Assembly (NCBI RefSeq): GCF_019599185.1
Contig: NZ_JAIEUL010000004.1
Coordinates: forward strand, 62,001 to 126,000
Direction of reading: 5' to 3'
Source of the DNA: Cryobacterium inferilacus
GTDB lineage: Bacteria; Actinomycetota; Actinomycetes; Actinomycetales; Microbacteriaceae
DNA: 64,000 nucleotides
Below are positions 25,386-33,182 of this stretch, piece by piece. The notes beneath the pieces were generated by a model. The model was not told the origin of the DNA. It did no database searches and saw only the letters and a program-made list of their open reading frames with translations. The translations under genes and the position numbers were made by a program. How positions within the stretch are numbered: the first letter of the stretch is position 1; each line of letters opens with the position of its first letter.

Positions 25386-25756
25386 GATACCCCCGGGGGT
25401 ACAGTGAGAATATTTGCCTTGCCGCCCGGGTGGGGAGCAGAAAGTTTTACGGTCTTCCCCCGTGGGTCGTTGGCTTCGGTCGGCGCACCCTTCGCGCTGT
25501 TGCACTTGCGGCACAGCACGTCGACGTCCTTGAGCGTTCGCGCCGGCCACACCAGGTGGTCACCAGTCAGGTCTTCAGTGCTGCCACACGTTGAGCACCA
25601 GGGCTGAAGCCTGCGGGCACGCTCGGACAGGTTGCGCCACGCGGCGTTGTATCCGCGTTCCTCACGTCCAGCCTTCGCGGGTCGTGCGAGCTGGTGAGCC
25701 TTGCACCTGTAGTCCGGGCAGGGTTCAGCGCACACGACGCACAGCTTGAGCGTCAA
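25382..25756 (-). CDS. HNH endonuclease
   Basis: 124 residues. Zinc-binding CVVCAEPC..YRC near the N-terminus and CSTCGS, then the HNH core GDHLVWPA...DVLCRKCNSAKG. HNH nucleases beside large terminases are needed for cos cleavage in many siphophages. The start is TTG 25756, which overlaps the preceding stop (TTGA); the longer frame is antisense to real genes. The last codons cover the palindrome at 25388-25401. Confidence 0.85.
   Translation of the reverse strand: MTLKLCVVCAEPCPDYRCKAHQLARPAKAGREERGYNAAWRNLSERARRLQPWCSTCGSTEDLTGDHLVWPARTLKDVDVLCRKCNSAKGAPTEANDPRGKTVKLSAPHPGGKANILTVPPGVS
25388..25401. promoter_or_regulatory. Perfect TACCCCC-GGGGGTA palindrome at the terminase start
   Basis: 14-bp perfect dyad. 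A second pair of arms, CTCAC (25381-25385) and GTGAG (25404-25408), is symmetric about the same centre. It lies 3 bp upstream of the terminase GTG, so it could control terminase translation as an mRNA hairpin or transcription as an operator. Same core as 21592-21606. Confidence 0.5.
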
Positions 25757-25974
25757 AGGATCAGTCCTCGTCGGCGCAGCGGAGTCAGCACACGGTCGTC
25801 GAGCAGACCGCGTATCGCTTCGATGTGGTCGCACTCGAACTCGTCGAGGTCGGTGAGGCAGTCGCACTCCCAGTCCTTGCTGGGGTTCCACTTGACCAGG
25901 TGATCGTCGACGGTGGCGACGACTCCGGGCTTGGTGGCTCTGGCTCCGATAATGCGGATGAACTTGATCTTCAA
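25753..25974 (-). CDS. Small satellite protein, unknown
   Basis: 73 residues: KIKFIRIIGARATKPGVVATV beta-rich start and an acidic middle with CDCLTDLDEFECDHI, which might bind metal, then a basic end. The TTG start overlaps the wHTH stop (TTGA) and its stop overlaps the HNH start (TTGA), so it is translationally coupled on both sides. No family recognised. Confidence 0.5.
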   Translation of the reverse strand: MKIKFIRIIGARATKPGVVATVDDHLVKWNPSKDWECDCLTDLDEFECDHIEAIRGLLDDRVLTPLRRRGLIL

Positions 25975-26735
25975 AATGCACGTCCTTCAGGTAGGAATCC
26001 GGTGTCGGCGTACTCGCGGCCTGCGGGTGACAACTTGAAGTAGTTGTCGTCGCCGTACTCGGGGCCTTCGTATGAGTCGTAACGGGGTATGAACTTGAGA
26101 TAGCTGTTGATTACTTCCGTTGCCTTCTCGCTGGTGAGTGCGGCCCACTGGCGCTTGGTGTTGTCGGGCGCTACTTCGTTTGCGTAGTGGATGTGGAGGT
26201 CGTGGAGGTATTCGAGCTGACTGGTCGTTGCCCCATCTGAAGCCTCAGGAAAGGAAAAAACGTTCGCGGTCAAACTTGTTTGACCCTCAGAGTTTTCTTC
26301 TCTTGTGTCTTCTTCATGTGTGTCTTCTTTGGGGGTCTGTGTGAACCGGGGGTCGGGTCTGTGTGACCCGGGGGTAGGGTCTGTGTGACCCCAGGTGTGG
26401 ACAGATTGACCGGTTGCACCCATGGAGTTATCCACAGGTTGCTCCCGTGCGAAGGTGGCGACCCGGTACATGTTCGAGTTGTGTTTGCCGTACTCGAGCG
26501 GTCGCTGCCGAATCTCGATAAGTCCCCGCGCCTCGAGCTTCTTGAGCGTGCGCTTGACGGTCGGCACGGACATACGCGCTTCCTTGGCGATGCGCGCCTT
26601 GCCGGGGAACGCGTAGCCCTTCCGGTCGACGTGGTTGAACAGCGCCATGTAGACCAGCAGCTCGTGCCCGTCGAGGGTGGAATCCCGAATCACCCAGTTT
26701 GGAATGATGAGGAATCCCGCGTTCGCAGTGGTCAC
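25971..26735 (-). CDS. Winged-helix replication-type protein
   Basis: 254 residues. The N-terminus (FLIIPNWVIRDSTLDGHELLVYMAL...ARIAKEARMSVPTVKRTLKKLEARGLIEI) is a winged helix-turn-helix as in phage RepA/DnaD-like replication initiators. A Pro/Thr-rich linker containing short DPTPGSHRPDPRF-type repeats follows, then a helical domain. PICI-like elements carry a replication gene at this place. It starts at ATG 26735 and could alternatively be a transcriptional regulator. Confidence 0.6.
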   Translation of the reverse strand: MTTANAGFLIIPNWVIRDSTLDGHELLVYMALFNHVDRKGYAFPGKARIAKEARMSVPTVKRTLKKLEARGLIEIRQRPLEYGKHNSNMYRVATFAREQPVDNSMGATGQSVHTWGHTDPTPGSHRPDPRFTQTPKEDTHEEDTREENSEGQTSLTANVFSFPEASDGATTSQLEYLHDLHIHYANEVAPDNTKRQWAALTSEKATEVINSYLKFIPRYDSYEGPEYGDDNYFKLSPAGREYADTGFLPEGRAF

Positions 26736-26762
26736 GGTTCCTTCCTTCCTGACGGGGGTGAC

Positions 26763-26921
26763 TTAGGGCCATTCGGAAGCGACGGTCGGGCGTTCGGCCT
26801 GCTGTGCAAGCTCGAGCAGCTTGATCGCCAGTCGGCGGGCCTCGTCGGGGGTGAGGTAGTCGTCCTTTGCGTCGACGTACACCAGCGGGCCGGTCTTGGT
26901 GTCGACCAGGTGGAGGATCAC
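26763..26921 (-). CDS. Small satellite protein, unknown
   Basis: 52 residues from GTG 26921: beta hairpin (LHLVDTKTGPLVYVDAKDD) then LTPDEARRLAIKLLELAQQAERP helix. It begins 2 bp after the stop of the upstream gene and ends 28 bp before the wHTH gene. Small proteins with a TPDEAR..A..L helix are common early genes of actinophages. Function unknown. Confidence 0.55.
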   Translation of the reverse strand: MILHLVDTKTGPLVYVDAKDDYLTPDEARRLAIKLLELAQQAERPTVASEWP

Positions 26922-26923
26922 GG

Positions 26924-27352
26924 CTACTCCCCCGCGTTCACGAAGAAGCGGGCGCGGTCAATATCTCCGGCGCGTGCAGCATCCCCGTTGCACAGGCTGC
27001 GCATCATGAGACTGTCGGGCTTGACGACGAAGCCGGCGCGGGTGGCGACGGTGTGCCCGTTCCAGTCCTTGTCGGTGGCGCTTCTCGTCTTGGTGACCGC
27101 CATGTCGAGAATGAACGCCCGTTCCTCGGGCGAGAAGCCGGCTCGCATGATGCTGACGACGGGCTCGTGGGTCAGGTTCGGGTGAGCCTCGAGCCACGCC
27201 TGCACTCTCGTCGTCGGTGCGGTCAGGGTGGCGGTGTCGCTGGTGGTGCGGGTACGGTGGTTCAAGACGAATCCTTTGCTTAGCGGTGAGTTTTTTGTCG
27301 TTGCCGTCGTTGCCCTACCAGGCGCGGCGGCTATTTCTTTGCCCCGGACCAT
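26924..27352 (-). CDS. Hypothetical satellite protein
   Basis: 142 residues. Basic, low-complexity N-terminus and a helical C-terminal half (THEPVVSIMRAGFSPEERAFILDMAV...FVVKPDSLMMRSL). The ATG at 27352 overlaps the excisionase stop (TGATG); the frame continues upstream but would overlap the excisionase gene. No recognised domain. Early-gene position suggests a regulatory or interference role. Confidence 0.5.
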   Translation of the reverse strand: MVRGKEIAAAPGRATTATTKNSPLSKGFVLNHRTRTTSDTATLTAPTTRVQAWLEAHPNLTHEPVVSIMRAGFSPEERAFILDMAVTKTRSATDKDWNGHTVATRAGFVVKPDSLMMRSLCNGDAARAGDIDRARFFVNAGE

Positions 27353-27552
27353 CAGACCGCCTCGAGCGCGGTGCCAGTTCGGGCGCTGTCCTCGATCCAG
27401 TCGACGACCTCCGACTGGACGTAGATGATCTTCTTCCCGAGCTTCCGGTATCTCGGCCCCCCGACTCCTTGGTAGCGCCACTGTGCCAATTGCCCCTTGG
27501 TGATCCCGGGGATCATCTCGGTGACCTGATCCGGCGAAAGGTAGATATTCAC
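27352..27552 (-). CDS. Excisionase-like HTH protein
   Basis: 66 residues: MNIYLSPDQVTEMIPGITKG..AQWRYQG.GGPRYRKLGKKIIYV...VVDWIE, the AlpA/excisionase type helix-turn-helix that bends DNA to promote excision by the integrase. It is the first gene of the leftward operon and is divergent from the repressor. Its length and motifs are typical. Confidence 0.8.
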   Translation of the reverse strand: MNIYLSPDQVTEMIPGITKGQLAQWRYQGVGGPRYRKLGKKIIYVQSEVVDWIEDSARTGTALEAV

Positions 27553-27659
27553 GTGACCCTCGATTCTTCAAAACGACTAACGCGAGCAGATTTGATCGCA
27601 TAAATGACAATACAGCAAATCTTCATTACTGCAAACCAAAACGGGTGTAATCTGTCAAA
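27553..27659. promoter_or_regulatory. Divergent control region between excisionase and repressor
   Basis: AT-rich 107-bp region holding both divergent promoters. On the plus strand a TGTAAT -10 hexamer at 27646-27651 ends 8 bp before ATG 27660, with no ribosome site, so the repressor mRNA is probably leaderless. An inverted repeat AGATTTG (27588-27594) / CAAATCT (27616-27622) is a candidate operator. Binding is inferred. Confidence 0.5.
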
Positions 27660-28304
27660 ATGACGATTGAACACATCGGGCGCAGAGTCGCCGGCTATCG
27701 AAAAGCGGCAGGTTTCAAGACCGCCGGGGACCTTGCCGACGCCATCCCGAACGACGCCATTACTAAGTCGACGATTCAGAATGTCGAAAGCGGGCGGAAG
27801 GCTGATCTAACGGTTTCGCAATTGCTCGACATATCCAAAGCCCTCGACATTCCCCCGGTAGCGTTGGTCGTTCCGATCAACATGCCTTTGGCGAAGGCTG
27901 AGCTACCGGGCGTCGGACAGTCGGTGTCGGAGATGACCGTTTGGGACGTTGTCGAGTGGTTCCGTGTAGATGAATCCGCCCGGACCTACTCCAACTTGGG
28001 TTCCTGGATCCGTGCGGTGATGGGTCACATTGAAGACCTGTCGGTGGCGACCCAGAAGTTCCCTGCGGCTTTGGCGGAAAGCGTTGAAGAGCAGCCGGTG
28101 TTTGAGTACACGGCTTATTCCCCAGAGGGCGACGAATACACGGCCCACCACGACCCCAATGAGTACAGCCAGATGCACGTCGCCGCGATGGCGCGTCAAG
28201 CCCAGGACGCCTACAACGCGCTCAAAAGAATGTCTCGAACTATGGACCTGACGTGGGCAGAGGGACCTTGGCTGGCCTACGACGCCGCGGACAACCGTGG
28301 GTAG
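27660..28304 (+). CDS. XRE-family immunity repressor
   Basis: 214 residues. N-terminal XRE helix-turn-helix (IGRRVAGYRKAAGFKTAGDLADAI...ITKSTIQNVESGRKADL), then a C-terminal region without the LexA-type Ser-Lys protease signature. It should hold the leftward genes silent and, in a PICI, be released by a helper phage protein (Stl-like logic; inference). The stop overlaps the integrase GTG start by 8 bp, so the two are co-translated. Confidence 0.75.
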   Translation: MTIEHIGRRVAGYRKAAGFKTAGDLADAIPNDAITKSTIQNVESGRKADLTVSQLLDISKALDIPPVALVVPINMPLAKAELPGVGQSVSEMTVWDVVEWFRVDESARTYSNLGSWIRAVMGHIEDLSVATQKFPAALAESVEEQPVFEYTAYSPEGDEYTAHHDPNEYSQMHVAAMARQAQDAYNALKRMSRTMDLTWAEGPWLAYDAADNRG

Positions 28305-29418
28305 CGTCCATGCTTACGAGACTGCTGCCGGCAAGCGGTTTGAGGTGCGCTATCGGAAGCCGGACCACAGCGCGGGCCGGAAGCGCGGACTCAAGACGAA
28401 GCGGGATGCAGTCGAGTTCTTGGCGTCTGTCGTTGTGTCGAAGGCGAAGGGCGAGTTTGTCGACGCGACGGCGGCACGGGCGAAGGTGGGGACGCTCGGC
28501 GCGGAGTGGCTGGCCCACCAGTCGCACCTGAAGCCGTCGTCGTTGCGTCCGGTCGAGATTGCGTGGCGGTTGCACGTCGAACCTGTTTGGGGGAAGCGCG
28601 CCGTGGGTAGCATCCGGCACAGTGAAGTTCAGGCGTGGGTCACGGATTTGACGGCGCGGAAGGGTGCCACGACGGTTCTACGGGCATACGGTGTGCTGGC
28701 CGCGCTGCTCGACGTGGCGGTCAAGGATCGTCGCGTGCCGGCGAATGCAGCTCGAGGTGTGAACCTGCCCAGGAAGACCGGCAAGGCGCGGGTGTACCTG
28801 TCCCACGACCAGGTGCAACTGCTGGCCGATAGCGCGAAGGGCAACTCCACCTTGGTCCTGTTTCTGGCCTATACGGGCCTGCGATGGGGTGAGGCGACCG
28901 GACTTAGGGTGCGGAGCCTAGACGCGCTTAGGCGGCGGGTGAACGTCTCCGAGAACGCGGTGAGCGTCGGCGGAAAGATCATCGTGGGCACTCCGAAGTC
29001 GCACACGGCGCGAAGCGTCCCCTTCCCCGCCTTCCTCTCCGAACCGCTGGCGAAGCTATGCGAAGGGAAGGCTCGAGACGCGCTGTTGTTCGGGAACGGT
29101 ACCGACCATGTACGCCTGCCGGATTCTCGGCGGGGCTGGTTTGTCGCAGCGGTTGCGAGGGCACAGGCGGCAGACCCGACGTTCGAGCGCGTGACGATTC
29201 ACGACCTCCGACATTCGGCGGCGAGCCTGTCTATCTCGGCGGGCGCGAACGTCAAGGCGGTGCAGCGGATGCTTGGCCATGCGTCGGCGGCGATGACGTT
29301 GGACACCTACGCGGACCTGTTCGAGGACGACCTAGACGCCGTTGCAACCGCGCTAGATCAGGCGAGAACGAATGCAAGTGTGTCCAAAGTGTGGCCAAAA
29401 GCCGATTCTGGGAAGTAG
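28297..29418 (+). CDS. int: Tyrosine integrase
   Basis: 373 residues. An arm-binding-like N-terminus (SVHAYETAAGKRFEVRYRKPD) and SAM-like core domain (LGAEWLAHQSHLKPSSLRPVE) precede the catalytic domain: box I TGLRWGEATGL, HDLRHSAASL with H-x-x-R, LGHASAAMTLDTYADL with His and the nucleophile Tyr. All catalytic residues are present, unlike the two recombinase-like genes at 15-17 kb. The last codons contain arm-type repeats (29376-29399). It directs integration into tRNA-Ser. Confidence 0.95.
   Translation: MGSVHAYETAAGKRFEVRYRKPDHSAGRKRGLKTKRDAVEFLASVVVSKAKGEFVDATAARAKVGTLGAEWLAHQSHLKPSSLRPVEIAWRLHVEPVWGKRAVGSIRHSEVQAWVTDLTARKGATTVLRAYGVLAALLDVAVKDRRVPANAARGVNLPRKTGKARVYLSHDQVQLLADSAKGNSTLVLFLAYTGLRWGEATGLRVRSLDALRRRVNVSENAVSVGGKIIVGTPKSHTARSVPFPAFLSEPLAKLCEGKARDALLFGNGTDHVRLPDSRRGWFVAAVARAQAADPTFERVTIHDLRHSAASLSISAGANVKAVQRMLGHASAAMTLDTYADLFEDDLDAVATALDQARTNASVSKVWPKADSGK
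29376..29399 (+). repeat. Integrase arm-type sites (right arm)
   Basis: A copy of AAAGTGTGGCCAAA (29386-29399) preceded by a related AAGTGTGTCC half (from 29376), 68 bp inside attR and within the end of int. It matches the tandem pair near attL at 19851-19875, in the same orientation. Confidence 0.55.
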
Positions 29419-29466
29419 AAAACCCCCCGCTTCCCAGTAAAACAAAGGGATGCAAGGGGGCTATCT

Positions 29467-29491
29467 GTGGCGGTACCGGTGGGATTTGAAC
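29467..29491. repeat. attR: 25-bp repeat within tRNA-Ser
   Basis: Same 25 bp as attL (19726-19750). Here the repeat is part of the complete tRNA-Ser gene and includes the encoded CCA end and acceptor and T-arm bases, so integration leaves an intact tRNA. Confidence 0.9.
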
Positions 29492-29557
29492 CCACGGTGG
29501 AGTCTCCCCCACACAACTTTTCGAGAGTTGCACCTTCGGCCGCTCGGACACGGTACC
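29468..29557 (-). tRNA. tRNA-Ser (CGA)
   Basis: Class II tRNA on the minus strand. Acceptor GGTACCG pairs with CGGTACC; discriminator G and encoded CCA at 29471-29468. The anticodon stem CAACT/AGTTG has loop CTCGAAA (29519-29525) with anticodon CGA (29521-29523). The long variable arm and TTCAAAT T-loop are present. It decodes UCG. It is the integration site of the satellite. Confidence 0.95.
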
Positions 29558-29634
29558 GAGAGCGATTGTAGTTCAGGAACGGGCTCGCACGCGAATCCGG
29601 GCAACTGTCAGAGGCCGGCGGTACTCTCTCCTGC

Positions 29635-30414
29635 GTGACGAACGACACCTCCACTCCCCGTATTCTCTCCCTCACCCTGGGCGCGGTGGCCACCACGGCC
29701 GCCGTCGGCGCCGCGGCCACCGTCGGGTACCGGCGCTTCCAGCGGATGCTGGCAGCCAACGCCGCCGAGCTCAACGAGACCCTGCCGATCAACTCGCTCT
29801 GGTGGCGCACCCATGCCAAGGAGAAGGGCGACCTGCTCTATGTCGCGATCGGCGACAGCGCCGCGCAGGGCATCGGCGCCAGCGCGCCCAACCGGGGCTA
29901 TGTCGGCATCCTGGCCGACCACATCCGTCTGGCCACCGGCCGTACCCTGCGGGTGATCAACCTCAGCGTCTCCGGCGCCACCGTGGAGCTCGCCGTGCGC
30001 GACCAGCTGCCCCGGTTCGTCAAGCTCAAGCCTGACTTCGTCACGGTCGCGATCGGCGCCAACGACATCGCCCAGTGGGATCCGGCGAAGTTCGAGGCCG
30101 GCATCCGCGAGGTGTTCGCGGCCCTGCCGCCGCACGCGATCGTGGCCGACCTGCCGTGCTTCCACCTGCCGCACAACGAACGCAAGGTGGCCGTGGCCAA
30201 CCGCATCGTGCGCGAGGTGGCGGCAGAGCACGACCTCACCGTGGTCCCTCTGCACGCAACCACCAAACGCGAGGGCATCCGCAGCGTGCTCAGCCAGGTC
30301 GCCAACGACCTGTTCCACCCCAACGACCGCGGTTACCGCATCTGGGCGGATGCGTTCCTGCCCGAACTCAGCAGCGCGGTGGCACACCGCATTCCCCAGA
30401 CGGTCGATGCCTGA
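29635..30414 (+). CDS. SGNH/GDSL-type hydrolase
   Basis: 259 residues. An N-terminal hydrophobic helix (ILSLTLGAVATTAAVGAAATVGY) likely anchors it in the membrane. The catalytic GDSAAQG motif (Ser near residue 75), GxN motif (IGANDI) and C-terminal DLFHPNDRGY (Asp/His) define an SGNH esterase. GTG 29635 gives the N-terminus; upstream is the tRNA. Such enzymes hydrolyse ester bonds of lipids or cell-wall substituents; substrate unknown. Confidence 0.85.
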   Translation: MTNDTSTPRILSLTLGAVATTAAVGAAATVGYRRFQRMLAANAAELNETLPINSLWWRTHAKEKGDLLYVAIGDSAAQGIGASAPNRGYVGILADHIRLATGRTLRVINLSVSGATVELAVRDQLPRFVKLKPDFVTVAIGANDIAQWDPAKFEAGIREVFAALPPHAIVADLPCFHLPHNERKVAVANRIVREVAAEHDLTVVPLHATTKREGIRSVLSQVANDLFHPNDRGYRIWADAFLPELSSAVAHRIPQTVDA

Positions 30415-30451
30415 GTGATCGGTGTCGGCGGCCGCGGCTAGGCTCGCTGAC

Positions 30452-31816
30452 ATGGCTAAACCCGTCTCGAACTTCCACTGCACCGAGTGTGGCTGGACCA
30501 CCCTGAAGTGGGCGGGCCGCTGCGGCGAGTGCCAGCAGTGGGGCACCGTGGTCGAGGCGGCGGTGAAGACGAGCATCACTCGGTCCGTCACGCCGTCCTT
30601 CGTGAGCGGTCCCAGCGTTGCCCGGCCGATCACGCACGTCGACACCACCGCGGTGGCCCACTGGCCCACCGGAATCGACGAGTTCGACCGGGTGCTCGGC
30701 GGCGGCATCGTGCCCGGCTCGGTGATCCTGCTCAGCGGTGAGCCCGGCGTCGGCAAGTCCACCCTGCTGCTGGAGGTGGCCTCCAAGGCGGCCCTGGCCA
30801 AGTCACGGGTGCTCTACGTGAGCGCCGAGGAGTCGGTGGCGCAGGTGCGCCTGCGTGCGGAACGCACCGGCGCCCTGCAACCCGAGCTGTTCATCGCCGC
30901 GGAAACCGACCTGGCCACCATCCTCGGCCAGATCGACGCGGTCAAGCCCGACCTGGTCATCATCGACTCGGTGCAGACCGTGTCCAGTTCCCTCAACGAC
31001 GGCCAGGCCGGACAGCCCGGCCAGGTGCGCGAGGTCGCCTCCACCCTCATCCGGCTCGCGAAAGACCGCAACCTGCCCGTGCTGCTGGTGGGTCACGTCA
31101 CCAAGGACGGCACCATCGCCGGCCCCCGCCTGTTGGAGCACCTCGTCGACGTGGTCTGCCAATTCGAGGGTGACCGGCACACCGCGCTGCGCTTCGTACG
31201 CGCCCTCAAGAACCGATTCGGCTCCACCGACGAAGTGGGATGTTTCGAAATGACCGGAGACGGCATCAGCGAGGTCGCCGACCCGAGCGGACTGTTCCTC
31301 AGCCGTGGCACCACCGCGGTCTCGGGCACCTGCGTGACCGTGGCGATGGAGGGCCGTCGCGCCCTGCCGGTGGAGGTGCAGGCACTGGTGATTGACACCG
31401 TCATGCCCAACCCCCGCCGGGTGACCAACGGGGTAGACGGCTCCCGCGTCGCGATGCTGCTGGCCGTGCTGGAGAAACGGGTCGGCCACCAGTTCTCGAA
31501 GAAGGATGTCTACGTGTCGACGGTGGGCGGCGTGCGGCTGGGCGAACCCGCCGCCGATCTCGCCATCGCGATCGCGCTGACGTCCGCGATCCTCGACGAA
31601 CCTATCGCCCACGACGTGGTGGCATTCGGTGAGATCAGCCTGGCCGGGGAGATCCGTCCGGTGTCCGCCGCGAAACAACGCGCCACCGAGGCTACCCGCA
31701 TGGGGTTCAACACCCGCATCGACGCATCCAGCAGCACCGTGCAGACCGCGGTCAATCGGGCGCTGGGCACGGGCATCTCCCGCCGCGACGCCGAACTCGA
31801 CGACGCGTTCAGGTAG
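30452..31816 (+). CDS. radA: DNA repair protein RadA
   Basis: 454 residues. N-terminal zinc finger (CTECGWTTLKWAGRCGEC, residues 9-26), Walker A GEPGVGKST, the RadA-specific KNRFGST motif near residue 250 and a C-terminal Lon-like domain (TVGGVRLGEPAADLAIAIAL). It drives branch migration and D-loop extension in recombination with RecA. ATG 30452 was chosen over the upstream ATG because the zinc finger then starts at residue 9, as usual. Confidence 0.95.
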   Translation: MAKPVSNFHCTECGWTTLKWAGRCGECQQWGTVVEAAVKTSITRSVTPSFVSGPSVARPITHVDTTAVAHWPTGIDEFDRVLGGGIVPGSVILLSGEPGVGKSTLLLEVASKAALAKSRVLYVSAEESVAQVRLRAERTGALQPELFIAAETDLATILGQIDAVKPDLVIIDSVQTVSSSLNDGQAGQPGQVREVASTLIRLAKDRNLPVLLVGHVTKDGTIAGPRLLEHLVDVVCQFEGDRHTALRFVRALKNRFGSTDEVGCFEMTGDGISEVADPSGLFLSRGTTAVSGTCVTVAMEGRRALPVEVQALVIDTVMPNPRRVTNGVDGSRVAMLLAVLEKRVGHQFSKKDVYVSTVGGVRLGEPAADLAIAIALTSAILDEPIAHDVVAFGEISLAGEIRPVSAAKQRATEATRMGFNTRIDASSSTVQTAVNRALGTGISRRDAELDDAFR

Positions 31817-31856
31817 ACGACGTCCTCAGGTAGTGGGGCGTCGGCGACGCTGAAGG

Positions 31857-32312
31857 TTAGTCGGTCGGCTCCGAGTCGCCGGAGTCCGGGCCGGCCTGGC
31901 CGGTCTCGGCCTGGTCACCGATCGGTCCGAGCGCGCGCAGCAGGTCCGCCGGGGCGGCCTGCATCACGGCCGGACCGGCCACGTCGAAGAACACCATTTC
32001 CAGGGTCTCCTTGTGCACGGTGAGGAATTCGCGCAGCCACTGGCCGTCGGCGACCATCACCTGCGGGTTGACCTCGTCGGGGATCATGCGCGCGTAATTC
32101 TCGCCGGAGGAGAAGAGCAGCAGGGTGCGCTTGTCGCTGCCTTCCCGGCCGAAGACCCGCACCTGTTCGGCGGATCCCTTGACCACGAGCAGCGGTGCGA
32201 TCACCACGTCGTTGCGCAGGGCGTAGGCCACCGCCGCCACGTCTTGCTTGGCCAGTGCGGTGGCGAGGGCTTCTGATCGGGTGTCCGAGGTCGCGTTTGT
32301 CACGTGACCCAT
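31857..32312 (-). CDS. SseB-family protein
   Basis: 151 residues. Central ALRNDVVIAPLLV, KRTLLLFSSGENYARMIP and MVADGQWLREFLTVHKETLEMVFFD follow the pattern of the SseB N-terminal domain (beta-rich, DxxxLxxFxxxxAaxxf). The acidic, disordered C-terminus is not conserved. Convergent with radA. Role unknown in Actinobacteria. Confidence 0.6.
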   Translation of the reverse strand: MGHVTNATSDTRSEALATALAKQDVAAVAYALRNDVVIAPLLVVKGSAEQVRVFGREGSDKRTLLLFSSGENYARMIPDEVNPQVMVADGQWLREFLTVHKETLEMVFFDVAGPAVMQAAPADLLRALGPIGDQAETGQAGPDSGDSEPTD

Positions 32313-32386
32313 TCAATCATCCGTGGCCGCGGCGCGGCCAGTCGACGCCTCAGCCCGCAGCGAACGCCGCCGTGCCGAGCCCGGCG

Positions 32387-32998
32387 TCAGTTGAGCAGGA
32401 ACTGGGTGGGGCTGGCGGAGGCGAAGCCGCCCACGGTCACCGACAGGTAGTACGACGCGCCCTCGCCCGGCACGGCCTCACGGTCGATGATTTCGCAGGT
32501 CTCCGGGCTCGACCGGGTGCGATCCCAGACCAGCGGGGTGTCGGTGGCCACGGCGACACCCGGCTCCAGGGTGACCATGGCGTCGGCGGGTTCGGTCTGG
32601 CAGTCGGTGGAGGTCCAGTACACGTCGGCGCCGCTGGTGATGGTGAACACCTGGGTGGAGGTGCCGGCATTGAGGTCGCACGGTGTGGTGCCGGTGTTCG
32701 TGACGCTGAGTGAGAGTTCGGGGTTGTCGTCGGGGTCGTACGAGTCCTGGTCGGTGATGGCCTCGACGAGCACATTGGCCGGATCGCAGGCCGTGCTCAC
32801 GGGCTCACCGGTGTCGGCGGTGGCGACCGGGTTCGTGGTCGGGGCGTCGGCCGGGGCAGGCTCGGCACCGGTGCCGGGCCGGAAGAAGATGAGCAAGACG
32901 ATCACGAGAACGGCCAGAACGCCGAACCCCACCATGAGGCGGCGGCGCCGGTAGACGCTGCTGGGGGTAGGTCCGACGGGAGGCTTGGTCGTCGACAT
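32387..32998 (-). CDS. Membrane-anchored extracytoplasmic protein, unknown
   Basis: 203 residues. A short basic N-terminus (YRRRRLM) precedes one transmembrane helix (GFGVLAVLVIVLLIFF, about 23-38), a Pro/Thr/Ala linker and a beta-sandwich-like domain with two Cys pairs (ACDPAN...PCDLN, DCQTEP...TCEIID). It resembles DUF4232-like exported domains. The ATG is at 32998. Type II topology puts the domain outside the membrane. No enzyme motif. Confidence 0.65.
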   Translation of the reverse strand: MSTTKPPVGPTPSSVYRRRRLMVGFGVLAVLVIVLLIFFRPGTGAEPAPADAPTTNPVATADTGEPVSTACDPANVLVEAITDQDSYDPDDNPELSLSVTNTGTTPCDLNAGTSTQVFTITSGADVYWTSTDCQTEPADAMVTLEPGVAVATDTPLVWDRTRSSPETCEIIDREAVPGEGASYYLSVTVGGFASASPTQFLLN

Positions 32999-33182
32999 GT
33001 TCCCAGGGTAACGAGGTGCACTGTCACCGCCGGTAATGCGTTGCGTGTCGGACAGGAATCCGGCTGAATCCGCACAACGCGAACGGCGCCGATGGGCCAC
33101 CCGACCCGGGAGCCGACGATACGTGATCGTCGACTCTCGGGCCGAGACGGTCCACCGGCGCCGCCGGTGCTGCCTGGGCCGG

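Larger units (their letters stand above)
19726..29491. mobile_element. Capsid-encoding phage satellite (cf-PICI-like) integrated in tRNA-Ser
   Basis: A 9.8-kb element bounded by a 25-bp direct repeat that is the tRNA-Ser(CGA) 3' end. Rightward genes: repressor and integrase next to the tRNA. Leftward genes: excisionase, two unknown, wHTH replication-type protein, one small, HNH, TerL, portal, MuF-like, scaffold, major capsid, two connectors, then a terminator and attL. There is no room for tail, lysis or holin genes and none is seen; no small terminase is recognised. Genes are intact and tightly coupled, which argues for a maintained satellite, not a decayed prophage. It matches the published architecture of capsid-forming phage-inducible islands (from memory); dependence on a helper phage is inferred. 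Confidence 0.75.
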
